23,602 bases of DNA, from positions 1-23,602 of the IMG/VR virus record IMGVR_UViG_3300006789_000162; one strand, 5' to 3'. Each line of letters begins with the position of its first letter. Positions within the stretch are counted from its first letter, which is position 1. Made by a program: the position numbers and the translations under genes. Positions 15,867 through 23,286 of this stretch are shown in pieces. The notes below the pieces were generated by a model. It had not been told where the DNA came from. It was given only the letters and a program-made list of their open reading frames with translations, and ran no database searches. This DNA comes from a virus.

Positions 15867-16813
15867 GTTGGATAAATGGAGGCAGCAAAAAAATAGAAGA
15901 ACAAGACCCCACTGAAATAGAACAAGCAACAGTCGGAGATGTCATAGAGTGTACGGGTTGGTGGGAGGCGGGGAACTGGATAACAGCAGAATGGACGGCA
16001 AGCAAAGGCGTGGGCGATGACCTCTACTACATTACAAAATGGACAGACTCAAGTGGTCAGGGCAACCACTTACTAGATGAATCTCTTGGGCTAGGTCCAC
16101 GAGCGTATGGTTCGAGAACTAATGAGTGGGGGGATTCTAATGACGAGTTGAATAAGTACAGTGTTGCTCACTTCCAAGATGTTGATGATGGAAGCGCACA
16201 AGGACAACTATATCTTAAATGTACACCGTCTGTTAGTGCGGATTTTCAATCAAGCACATCTAGTCATTTGAACTGTGTCATTGTTGCAAGACACCATTAT
16301 GATGGCTCAACCCATTCACTCGAATCATTTAGTTCTGAAATGCAGAACTCTACTTCTCATTTTATTTCCTCGTATAACACATCTACTAATTATTGGTTGA
16401 TGGGCATTGGAAATACATCTATATCAGAACACGACCCTGTTTTTAACACAACGCGACACGGGGTGTTAGGTACACACAGCGAAATACTAGACGGCACAAA
16501 CTCTATGGACAACGAGTATCATGTTGCAGGGTTCTTTGGTACAACAACAGCAAGCGGAGTTGGTTGGGGAGTAACTGGATTCAACAGCAATGGCTATCCT
16601 CTTGTGCAACAAACCCCAAACAACCTAGACATAGAAGATGCGGGGGACTCAAGTGGGAAAATCTATGTAGGTTCGGGCGACCCGTCATTTAATTCCTCAA
16701 AGAAATTAGAGGGGAGAATCGTAGAAATGGCTTGTTGGAAATCAGATAACCCGATAAGTAAATACAACCGAGCATCCATTATTCAATACTTTAGAAACAA
16801 GTTCAATTTATGA
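15863..16813 (+). CDS. Concanavalin A/LamG-like putative receptor-binding protein
   Basis: A 316-aa protein. The motif KWTDSSGQGNHLLDE (residues 59-73) followed by VAHFQDVDDG is the 'W.D.SG.GN' to 'V.F' start typical of LamG/concanavalin A-like jelly-roll domains in phage adhesins. At the end, GRIVEMACWKS then SIIQYFRNKF (about 285-315) matches the 'G.I.E...' to 'I..YL..K' closing pattern. The gene lies last among the tail genes, a common place for the receptor-binding protein. The first 55 residues (GSKKIEEQDPTEIEQATVGD, then EWTASKGVG) may attach it to the tip. Ligand unknown. Its start overlaps the preceding stop and its stop overlaps the following start. Confidence 0.65.
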   Translation: MSWINGGSKKIEEQDPTEIEQATVGDVIECTGWWEAGNWITAEWTASKGVGDDLYYITKWTDSSGQGNHLLDESLGLGPRAYGSRTNEWGDSNDELNKYSVAHFQDVDDGSAQGQLYLKCTPSVSADFQSSTSSHLNCVIVARHHYDGSTHSLESFSSEMQNSTSHFISSYNTSTNYWLMGIGNTSISEHDPVFNTTRHGVLGTHSEILDGTNSMDNEYHVAGFFGTTTASGVGWGVTGFNSNGYPLVQQTPNNLDIEDAGDSSGKIYVGSGDPSFNSSKKLEGRIVEMACWKSDNPISKYNRASIIQYFRNKFNL

Positions 16814-17139
16814 AACAACTATCAGAACAAAAAAGAATGCCGAGCAAACACCACGCATGTCTGGGTGCAATACTTTCAAACATTGTTACATGGTCGGTGG
16901 TCGGTTTGTTGTGTGGACAATCTTATGCACAAGACCTGGCTGAATCCCCACATCCTGCTTTGACTCACGACCAGATTCTCATAACACTTCCTGTCTTTGT
17001 CTCTTCAATTATTGCAACGGCATTTTTCACATGGACGATTGCTCAATATGACCGCAAGCGAGATAAGCGAATCGACCAAACGCAACAACTTCTATCAGAT
17101 TTAACACGCAGACTTGGGGATTTAGAAACTAAGGGTTGA
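16810..17139 (+). CDS. Small membrane protein, holin candidate
   Basis: A 109-aa protein with two hydrophobic segments, at about residues 17-38 (ILSNIVTWSVVGLLCGQS) and 56-77 (ILITLPVFVSSIIATAFF). The first is followed by SYAQD and could instead be a cleaved signal peptide (cut after Ala40). The C-terminal 30 residues are highly charged, starting with DRKRDKRIDQ, and probably helical. Size, two spans and the charged tail fit a holin, and the place after the tail genes fits a lysis protein. However, no endolysin is next to it and the sequence has no family-specific motif. An anchor or superinfection-exclusion protein is also possible. The start overlaps the previous stop (ATGA); a second ATG lies at residue 10. 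Confidence 0.45.
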   Translation: MKQLSEQKRMPSKHHACLGAILSNIVTWSVVGLLCGQSYAQDLAESPHPALTHDQILITLPVFVSSIIATAFFTWTIAQYDRKRDKRIDQTQQLLSDLTRRLGDLETKG

Positions 17140-17149
17140 TGGTTAGTGG

Positions 17150-17190
17150 GTGCAAATTGCATAATGAGATGTGCAAATTACCCCTCATTA
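17150..17190. repeat. Direct and inverted repeats at the convergent gene junction
   Basis: The 38-base gap between the two convergent modules and the first bases of the resolvase 3' end hold the 9-mer GTGCAAATT twice (17150-17158 and 17171-17179), starting 21 bases apart, which is two helical turns. They also hold an exact 7-base inverted repeat, TAATGAG (17162-17168) and CTCATTA (17184-17190), with a 15-base loop. There is no T-run on either side, so this is not a convincing terminator. It may be a protein-binding site or chance. Confidence 0.4.
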
Positions 17191-17690
17191 AATAGACCAA
17201 GGAACCATGTACCAATACCTATTGCATCCGCACCGTCAAGAGATTTATCCCTTGAGGATTCATAAGTGTCTGGGTACAACTCCCTAATCTTTTCAGCCCT
17301 AACTGTTTTAGGCTTACACTTTCCTCCGCCCAATCGTGTCCATTCCCCTGCATTTACGGACACAACCCTATATCCCAAGGCAGTCATGTAAGCGATAATC
17401 ATACCTACTGCCATGCCAAGGGTGACAAGACCACGGGAATGGGGTCTGTTTTGACCGCCAGGCGTTTCTACAACCAAGGTGACTGTCCTGTCTTGCCCCT
17501 CAATCTGCTCTAGGATTCCCCCTATTACTGTTTCAACGGCAGAACACATATTAAGACACCTTTCCACAGGGTCACGGCTCGTGGGTACTTTAATCAATTT
17601 CCAATCAAGGAGTGTATCCCCCGCGAAAACTGCAATACCTGTTACCCTTGAGCCAGGGTCGATAGAAAAAAGAATGGGTTTTTGTTCCAT
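17178..17690 (-). CDS. RuvC-like Holliday junction resolvase
   Basis: A 170-aa nuclease of the RNase H-like fold. Acidic residues are placed as in RuvC: Asp11 in FSIDPGSRVTGIAV, Glu75 in LVVETPGGQ, and Asp152/Asp155 in LDGADAIGIGTW. The DGADA block is the typical C-terminal acidic pair. It would cut branched DNA made by recombination or replication before packaging. The gene is the last of the minus-strand module and lies beyond a strong terminator, so it may be transcribed separately. There is no Shine-Dalgarno before the ATG; a TATACT hexamer ends six bases upstream of it. The length fits phage RuvC-like enzymes. Confidence 0.85.
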   Translation of the reverse strand: MEQKPILFSIDPGSRVTGIAVFAGDTLLDWKLIKVPTSRDPVERCLNMCSAVETVIGGILEQIEGQDRTVTLVVETPGGQNRPHSRGLVTLGMAVGMIIAYMTALGYRVVSVNAGEWTRLGGGKCKPKTVRAEKIRELYPDTYESSRDKSLDGADAIGIGTWFLGLFNEG

Positions 17691-17696
17691 GTGTTT

Positions 17697-17702
17697 AGTA
17701 TA
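17697..17702 (-). promoter_or_regulatory. Possible -10 element (TATACT) for the resolvase gene
   Basis: On the minus strand TATACT (5 of 6 matches to TATAAT) ends six bases before the resolvase ATG. No good -35 hexamer lies 16-18 bases upstream. If used, the transcript would start at or next to the ATG, which would fit the absence of a Shine-Dalgarno. It is a weak prediction. Confidence 0.25.
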
Positions 17703-17717
17703 TCGCCCTTTTCTAAC

Positions 17718-17757
17718 AAAAAACTCCCTCTAGCCCATTTTTCAGGACTAGAGGGAG
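17718..17757 (-). terminator. Rho-independent terminator on the minus strand, downstream of the primase-helicase gene
   Basis: On the plus strand CTCCCTCTAG (17724-17733) and CTAGAGGGAG (17748-17757) are exact inverse complements: a 10-base-pair stem with a 14-base loop. Read on the minus strand, the stem is followed directly by TTTTTT (complement of 17718-17723), the classical arrangement. On the plus strand there is no T-run, so it works in one direction only. It ends the replication transcript about 60 bases after the primase-helicase stop. A second, smaller stem (AGGTGG 17768-17773 with CCACCT 17782-17787) lies between stop and terminator and has no T-run. Confidence 0.88.
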
Positions 17758-17792
17758 CCTCAAGGATAGGTGGCGACCAAACCACCTGTAAG

Positions 17793-20519
17793 TCAGATAG
17801 GCAAATCGTTAGTTAGTGCATCTTCAAGGTCTTCGGGAGATGAGAATGACCCAAGAACTTCTTCTGCTTTATCCCACACCCAACCAAATACAATTGATTG
17901 AGTTGTACTTCGTGAGCCAGAGGGTCTACCCTCCTCGTTTACTCGTACCTTCTTGGGTCGTTTTTGCCCATCCTTACCCTCTGTTTCGATTGGCATTAAG
18001 ACCCCCCTACCAAGGAGTTTACCCTTCACAATAGACATACATTTTCTGGAGTTAGCAGAGGCACTAAAGGAGTCATTAGCCCTCCAGTTACCTGATGCCT
18101 CCATTACCTTGACAATCTCTGCTCCTGTTACCTCTGTAATATCCTCAGAATCCTTTCTACGGGAGTACAGAATAAGGTGGTCGGATATGGCTTGAACGAT
18201 AGAGGATGCTTCCTCAGCGTCAGCATCGGCTCCAGGTCGGCGTTCTATGATTTCCGCTGCTAGTTCGTCTACATCGCAGTTAGGAACTTTAGAAAGCACA
18301 TCTCGTTGCCACGCCCTCCACCTATCAGCAAATTTGGCGGATACTACCTTTTTGGCTGTTTGTTTTAGGAGGTGTAATATATCAGAAATTAGTTGCAATC
18401 GGTGTTCTTCTACAAACTGACAAGCCCACTCTACAAAGTCCCCTGCCAAGGGTTTGCCTACTTTGACAATGACGGCTCGTTGAGCAAGGTCACGGGACAT
18501 TTCTGGTAGGTTGAAGGTCAGCATGAAGGTCGCATCATTGGGTCGCTTGACTGTACCAACGAACATCTTGTGACCTGTTAAGAACTCGCTTGTTACTGCC
18601 GCTTCTATAGCAGAGCCACTGAACTTGCCCTTAATGTTGTCAAACAGGAACACCCTTGATAACCAATCATCTGAGGACATGATTCTCTTGGATATATTCT
18701 GCCAATTATCTTCGTAGTCTAATGTTGCAGAGCCACCCCAAATACGCCCGATTGCCTTAGCAGTTTCGGTCTTACCAGAACCTTGCCCATAGTCGGAAGT
18801 GAATACAAACATAGGTCTAGCCCCTGATGCCCCACCCCACCCAGGAGTCATCATTGCTGCCAACATAAGTTTTCTATCATTCTCAGTTGCGGGGTTCAGG
18901 GCATTTACAAACTCATTGAGACACTCCCCTGTTGGCTCTGGTAGTTCTGTTGGTATGTAAAATGTTGAGCGTCTTGGTGGAACATGGGGATACTCGCTCA
19001 CACCATCGTAGGAGGGTTCCATGTTGTCCTTTACCCAACGAAAGAACTCTGTTTTTGTAATGGCAGAGAGAGTATCACCCTGTATTGTTTCACACTCTCC
19101 ACGAACCCAACGAACAATCGCTCGGTCATGGAGTAAAGCAAACAGGTCGTTTGTGTCTAGTATCGACCACAACTCTACCCTCTCTTTTTTTGTTTCTTTA
19201 ATTGCAAACACGCCTGTCGCTGTTGAACGCCTTGGGTATCCCCCAAGAGCCTCGCTCATCTCAAAAGCAATTTCATCAACAGGCTTATAGAGCGTTACAA
19301 CTTTTCGCCTACCATTCTCCATAACTACTTTGGTAGATACATTAGACACAAGAACTCTATCACGGGGGTCAACAGGTCTGTTGTCCACTCTCGTTATGTC
19401 TTTTCCCTCGTCATTAGGAGTACCCCCAACGACCCCCGTATCAGATTCGGAAATTTTTATAGCAACGGCAGAAGAAGCACTGTCTGGGGAATAGCCCTCT
19501 GGAGCCATCCCTTTTGTTTCATTGAGGTCTGAGAGTAGGTCAGAGGTGGTTGTCTCTTCAACTAATGTCCTAGTAAATGAGGGTGTTGCTTTCCTCTTGT
19601 AAGCATTCCGCACCGTTCGTACTGCTTCTGCTTCTGAAAGACCATCACGACCTACACCACGCTCTATAGCCAACTCTTGAATTGCTTGCTCTATTGGGTA
19701 GTTGTTGGCGTTGTAATCGAAAGCGGCTGCTACAAGTTTGTTGTTCCGTTCACCGTCTTCAGTTTCTTCTTGTAAGTAGGAGAGGGTGACAGTGTTTAGA
19801 TTCTCGGTACACGGCTCTCGGTCTGGGTCGTGGTGTGATTGGAACGATTGAACCTCTTCGGCGGGTTTAATTCCAATGGACTCCCAAGTATCGTAAGTGT
19901 TGCCCTCTTTTAGAAGGCGACAAGGTGCGCCCCGCTTATGGTTTTCTGTACCACACAATCGCATTATCCGAGAAGGGTTCTTGATTGCTTTGTCACTCTT
20001 GACGGAGCGAATCATTGCAATTTGTAAGGAACGCCAAAGAACAGGGTCGGAGATTGTCTCATTAAATTTCCAATACGCATGAGTGCCTGTTGCTCTGCCT
20101 GATGCCACAAGAAGTGTGGGTTCAGGCAAACTTGCTGATTCAATTCTTACAAGTGCTTCTTCTGGGTCAGCGTCATCAAAATCAACAAACAATGTGTTAA
20201 ACTTTTCCACATCATTGTCAGTTGCGGCATTACAAGCACCCGAACAACGATTACTGCTTCGGGGATTAGCCCCTATGTATAATGACCACCCTTTTGCGTT
20301 GTGTGCTGTGAGCCACTCATTGAGGCTACTGTCGTCTTCTTTGATTGGGGCTTGTCGGTATAGGGTGTGTACTTTGTTGGAGGAGGAGTTGTTTCGGATG
20401 GCTCTGAACTCAATCCAATCCCCATCATTAAAAATTGTTCGTATGTGTTGTTCTGCTGAACTGAAAAAAACTGGATTGTTGGGAGGGGTGTTAATAAAAT
20501 CATTTTCTTTTTTGGTCAT
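17793..20519 (-). CDS. Primase-helicase (archaeo-eukaryotic primase domain plus AAA+/SF3-like helicase)
   Basis: A 908-aa two-part replication protein. The N-terminal 200 residues resemble the RepB/prim-pol type of AEP primase: TLFVDFDDAD gives the h-D-h-D metal site (Asp113, Asp115), SGRATGTHAYW the s-x-H motif (His148), and KNPSRIMRLCGTENHK the basic nucleotide site (about 180-195). Residues 245-320 look like a linker helical domain. Residues 560-690 hold an ATPase: Walker A GQGSGKT (578-584), Walker B VFLFDN (623-628), and MLTFNLPE...RDLAQRAV, resembling sensor 1 and the arginine region of virus/plasmid AAA+ helicases. It would prime and unwind DNA at the fork. The ATG overlaps the SNF2 gene stop (ATGA on the minus strand). 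A terminator follows. Confidence 0.82.
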   Translation of the reverse strand: MTKKENDFINTPPNNPVFFSSAEQHIRTIFNDGDWIEFRAIRNNSSSNKVHTLYRQAPIKEDDSSLNEWLTAHNAKGWSLYIGANPRSSNRCSGACNAATDNDVEKFNTLFVDFDDADPEEALVRIESASLPEPTLLVASGRATGTHAYWKFNETISDPVLWRSLQIAMIRSVKSDKAIKNPSRIMRLCGTENHKRGAPCRLLKEGNTYDTWESIGIKPAEEVQSFQSHHDPDREPCTENLNTVTLSYLQEETEDGERNNKLVAAAFDYNANNYPIEQAIQELAIERGVGRDGLSEAEAVRTVRNAYKRKATPSFTRTLVEETTTSDLLSDLNETKGMAPEGYSPDSASSAVAIKISESDTGVVGGTPNDEGKDITRVDNRPVDPRDRVLVSNVSTKVVMENGRRKVVTLYKPVDEIAFEMSEALGGYPRRSTATGVFAIKETKKERVELWSILDTNDLFALLHDRAIVRWVRGECETIQGDTLSAITKTEFFRWVKDNMEPSYDGVSEYPHVPPRRSTFYIPTELPEPTGECLNEFVNALNPATENDRKLMLAAMMTPGWGGASGARPMFVFTSDYGQGSGKTETAKAIGRIWGGSATLDYEDNWQNISKRIMSSDDWLSRVFLFDNIKGKFSGSAIEAAVTSEFLTGHKMFVGTVKRPNDATFMLTFNLPEMSRDLAQRAVIVKVGKPLAGDFVEWACQFVEEHRLQLISDILHLLKQTAKKVVSAKFADRWRAWQRDVLSKVPNCDVDELAAEIIERRPGADADAEEASSIVQAISDHLILYSRRKDSEDITEVTGAEIVKVMEASGNWRANDSFSASANSRKCMSIVKGKLLGRGVLMPIETEGKDGQKRPKKVRVNEEGRPSGSRSTTQSIVFGWVWDKAEEVLGSFSSPEDLEDALTNDLPI

Positions 20520-21901
20520 TCTTGCCTCGCAGTTTCTTGTATTCCTAATTCCTTGAGTAATGTCTGTTGCTTGGTGGATTTTTTACGAACAACCCACAAC
20601 AGAGATTCATCGACCGAATCCTTAGCAATGAGGTAAATATATGTAACAGGTCTTTTTTGCCCAGACCTATGTAGTCTATCACGGCTTTGCATGTGTTCTT
20701 CTGCGGAGAAGGACAGCCCATAGTAAATAGCGTATTGACAGACCTTCTGCAACCCATCCGTTCCATGACCTGCGGCTTTGGGGTGGAGAACAAGTCTATC
20801 AAGTTCCCCACTAACGAACTTGTTGATGTACTCTTGGGCATGTTTCGATGTTCTTCCATCAATTATTCCTACCTTATTTCCTTCTTTTGTAAGCCGTCTA
20901 GCAATTCTATCAATATCTGCTGTAAATTCAGCCCAAATAATTGCAGGTTCAGAGCCAATCTCAGCCAAAACATCTACAAGTGTATCAAGTTTTGATGAAC
21001 CCACCTCAGTAGGAGTATCATTAACTTTAACAGTACCTCCTGCAACTTGGCGAAGTTTCATTAAAACGGCTTCTGACCTTACACTAACCGTTGTATCATA
21101 GTCCCCATCATTAGACTTACAACACAACCTCAACTCCTCTATTACTTGATTGTAAATCTTTTGTTCGGGTTTGGCTAACTCAAACACACGAACAACATCC
21201 ATTTGAATAGGTAGGTCTAGGCAGTCTTCTTTTCTCAATGCCCAACTCCACCTTTTTAAATAGGCGTGGAATTGGCTAATCATATCTTTTTTAGGAATCC
21301 AACGAGCAATAACATTCCTGCCTCGTATGTTTTCGGTTATGGGCATAAACCAGTTGTACGCCCACTTGTAAAACTGCAAACCAGAAGCCACAGGAGATAC
21401 CACCCTTAACTGACTCCATAGTTCTGTTTCGCAGTTGGGGCTAGGCGTTCCTGAGAGTAAGTAAACTTCATTGCAAGAGTCTGCAACTTGTATGGCTGCC
21501 TGAGTCACTTTGGCTTTTCGATTCTTCAATTTGCTAGACTCATCAAACACAATGCGCTGTATGCCCGACTCTATGAACAACTCGGCATTCATTCTGAACT
21601 GCTCATAATTTGTAACGAGGATATGATTGCCTTTATCAAGAATCAATTCTCTTCGTTTTGCTTTGTTGGTGTGATGCACAACCCGCAAATCTACATCAAG
21701 TAACTTGGCATCCTTCTCCCAAGCCGACCAGATAATTGATTTTGCTGCAACAACGAGTGTTCGCATTGGTCGTTCTTTTTGAATTGCTAGTATTGCGATT
21801 GTCTTCCCCGTTCCTGGTTGCCAGAAAAACGCATATCTTGGGTACTCTCTCGCTATTTCTACGCCTTGGCGTTGGTGGTCGAACAATGTAATTTCAGACA
21901 T
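20516..21901 (-). CDS. SNF2-type DEAD/DEAH-box helicase
   Basis: A 461-aa superfamily 2 ATPase. Motifs in order: the Q-like DHQRQGVEIA, Walker A QPGTGKT (28-34), Ia-type LVVAAKSI, Walker B/II DESS (120-123) in place of DEAH, motif III LSGTPSP (149-155), and motif VI QSRDRLHRSGQKRPV (405-419), where R-x-H-R-x-G-Q is the SNF2 hallmark. It lacks the extra insertions of chromatin remodellers and resembles the compact SNF2-like helicases common in phages. It probably removes proteins from DNA or helps fork progress or recombination. A good Shine-Dalgarno (AAGGAG) lies about 8 bases before the ATG. The stop overlaps the primase-helicase start, so the two are probably translated together. Confidence 0.9.
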   Translation of the reverse strand: MSEITLFDHQRQGVEIAREYPRYAFFWQPGTGKTIAILAIQKERPMRTLVVAAKSIIWSAWEKDAKLLDVDLRVVHHTNKAKRRELILDKGNHILVTNYEQFRMNAELFIESGIQRIVFDESSKLKNRKAKVTQAAIQVADSCNEVYLLSGTPSPNCETELWSQLRVVSPVASGLQFYKWAYNWFMPITENIRGRNVIARWIPKKDMISQFHAYLKRWSWALRKEDCLDLPIQMDVVRVFELAKPEQKIYNQVIEELRLCCKSNDGDYDTTVSVRSEAVLMKLRQVAGGTVKVNDTPTEVGSSKLDTLVDVLAEIGSEPAIIWAEFTADIDRIARRLTKEGNKVGIIDGRTSKHAQEYINKFVSGELDRLVLHPKAAGHGTDGLQKVCQYAIYYGLSFSAEEHMQSRDRLHRSGQKRPVTYIYLIAKDSVDESLLWVVRKKSTKQQTLLKELGIQETARQE

Positions 21902-21935
21902 TGCAATTTCTCCTTGAGATATAAAAGATAGCCAA

Positions 21936-21981
21936 GAGGGGGCGAGTGAATAGGACTGCGCCCCCCCTCAACTTTCGGGGG
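21936..21981 (-). promoter_or_regulatory. C-run/G-run/C-run element able to form two exclusive hairpins
   Basis: On the minus strand, reading toward the SNF2 gene, there is CCCCC (21981-21977), then GGGGGGG (21967-21961), then CCCCC (21942-21938). The G-run can pair with the first C-run (loop GAAAGTTGA) or with the second as the larger stem GAGGGGGGGCG / CGCCCCCTC (21969-21959 with 21944-21936), but not both. Neither stem is followed by a convincing T-run. The element fills most of the 85-base gap between the stop of the 261-aa gene and the SNF2 ATG. It could be a partial terminator, RNA processing site or attenuator-like switch; no evidence chooses among them. Confidence 0.45.
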
Positions 21982-21986
21982 TAAAC

Positions 21987-22772
21987 TTAGATTGGTAGTG
22001 TTTCAGCATCTACGGTTGGAGTGGTTGCCACACTGTCTTCCGCAACTTTGAATGCTCCACTGTCCACAATTCCTTTTAGTGAATCGTGCATCTTAGAAAG
22101 TTCCGCATAAACATCTTTGTCTTGAATGATTGGAGTATCAACTGGATTGTTGAACTCAAAACCATACCACGAGCGATTATTGCGCTGTCGGACAGCCGTT
22201 TTCAACTCAACACGGTTTGCAAAGATGGAACAAGGTCGGCGTTTCAGCATACCACACAAACGGGAGCCAGTATGGTGTTCACCAACTGAGAATGAGATTG
22301 TTGCCAATTCACCTCTTGCTTCGCCTGAGTCAATCTTAACAATGAAGTTTAATGCTTCTACATACTTGCGAGTGAAGCCATTACCATAAGTTTCTTCTCT
22401 AGTGTCTTTGTTTCGGGCTTTACGAGCAATTTCACTATTGGGGTCTTGTGTGCTGTTCTCAATCATGGGGGTTGCACTGTCGTTTAGGTCAGAGCGAACT
22501 TCCCATGAAGCCCAAAAGATAAGAGGAATAACAACGAATGGTTCATCCATCCCCGCTACTTTAATGCCGTCAGGCATAATTGCAACACCACCCTCACCAA
22601 ATGCTTCTTTGCGCTCAATGTCTGACATTGCTTGCACAATAGTCATACGAGGAGTCACCATAAAGTCTCCGAGTGTATCCGAACCCTTTACTTCTTCTTG
22701 TTGCATCCAATCTGGGACAACAATAGGTGCGTCTGTTGATGTTGCTAGTTCTGTTTCTGTTTTCTTAGCCAT
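21987..22772 (-). CDS. Unidentified 261-aa protein, possible ssDNA-binding protein
   Basis: A family was not recognised with certainty. The protein has an N-terminal charged lead, a block TLGDFMVTPRMTIVQAMSD, then EPFVVIPLIFWASWEVRSD, a middle stretch ARGELATISFSVGEHHTGSRL and a C-terminal SWYGFEFNNPVDTPI. This layout (an opening 'P-R-(L/M)-x-(I/L)-x-Q' block, a beta strand run, aromatic W-Y-G-F strand near the C-terminus) recalls proteins in phage replication modules that are often suggested to bind single-stranded DNA. It lies just upstream of the helicase and primase, which fits. The last 20 residues are mildly acidic and Thr-rich. The start ATG is preceded by AAGGAAA. Confidence 0.5.
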   Translation of the reverse strand: MAKKTETELATSTDAPIVVPDWMQQEEVKGSDTLGDFMVTPRMTIVQAMSDIERKEAFGEGGVAIMPDGIKVAGMDEPFVVIPLIFWASWEVRSDLNDSATPMIENSTQDPNSEIARKARNKDTREETYGNGFTRKYVEALNFIVKIDSGEARGELATISFSVGEHHTGSRLCGMLKRRPCSIFANRVELKTAVRQRNNRSWYGFEFNNPVDTPIIQDKDVYAELSKMHDSLKGIVDSGAFKVAEDSVATTPTVDAETLPI

Positions 22773-22797
22773 AGTTCTGTTTCCTTGTTTCTAAAAT

Positions 22798-23235
22798 TTA
22801 CGAACTTCTTCTGTGGTTAGCGACTTGGATTTCCTCGATAGTTACGCCATCGGGTAAACGATACCCTGCGTCCGATTCTTCTCGGAGTTTACCTGCCGAC
22901 AACCTTCTTTGTACCATGTGAGCATAACCGTCATCACATAGTTTTGTCAATACACTTGACCAATCTGTTTCAGGGTCTAGTTTCACAACAGGCATTTCCT
23001 TGACTGTAATAGTGATTCCGTCACCCGCTAATTTTGATATTTCTTCTGAGTTGCAACGCTTAATCGCTTCTTGTTGCAAGGACTGTTTAATCCCTGACAA
23101 TCTTTTTGCGAAAGCGTTTACTTTATCAATGTCGTCAATACATTGTTTGAACACACCGAGGAATTGCCCTTGGTTTAATACGGAAAAATCCGTAGGGTAT
23201 GTGTCTGGGTTTACATCTAATACTGTTTCTGTCAT
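22798..23235 (-). CDS. Conserved-type phage protein, helical N-terminus (function unknown)
   Basis: A 145-aa protein. Residues 33-65 are predicted helix (IDDIDKVNAFAKRLSGIKQS...). The rest has GDGITITVKEMPVVKLDPET, DWSSVLTKLCDDG, and QRRLSAGKLREESDAG, ending VTIEEIQVANHRR. The order helix, short strand pair, 'D-W-x-x-L', helix with 'Q-R-R-(L/V)-S', and terminal strand is common in small unnamed proteins of phage recombination or replication clusters. Role unknown. The gene lies upstream of the putative ssDNA-binding protein with a 25-base gap. A weak GAGAAA precedes the ATG. Confidence 0.7.
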   Translation of the reverse strand: MTETVLDVNPDTYPTDFSVLNQGQFLGVFKQCIDDIDKVNAFAKRLSGIKQSLQQEAIKRCNSEEISKLAGDGITITVKEMPVVKLDPETDWSSVLTKLCDDGYAHMVQRRLSAGKLREESDAGYRLPDGVTIEEIQVANHRRSS

Positions 23236-23245
23236 TTTATTTCTC

Positions 23246-23266
23246 GATTCTGGATTCTGGATTCTG
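23246..23266. repeat. Three tandem copies of a heptamer (GATTCTG)
   Basis: GATTCTG occurs three times without interruption in the 51-base gap between the two rightmost genes. On the minus strand this is CAGAATC three times, ending ten bases before the ATG of the 145-aa protein and so lying in the 5' leader of its transcript. Strand-slippage repeat or short protein-binding site; no function can be claimed. Confidence 0.75.
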
Positions 23267-23286
23267 TTATTAGTGAATAGTATACT

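Noticed and set aside
17768-17787. Small hairpin (AGGTGG/CCACCT) just after the primase-helicase stop
   Set aside because: A 6-bp stem with no T-run; the terminator next to it explains transcript ending better.
23236-23286. TATACT in the gap before the 145-aa gene as a promoter
   Set aside because: No acceptable -35 hexamer at 16-18 bases and the hexamer lies right after the upstream gene stop; too weak to call.
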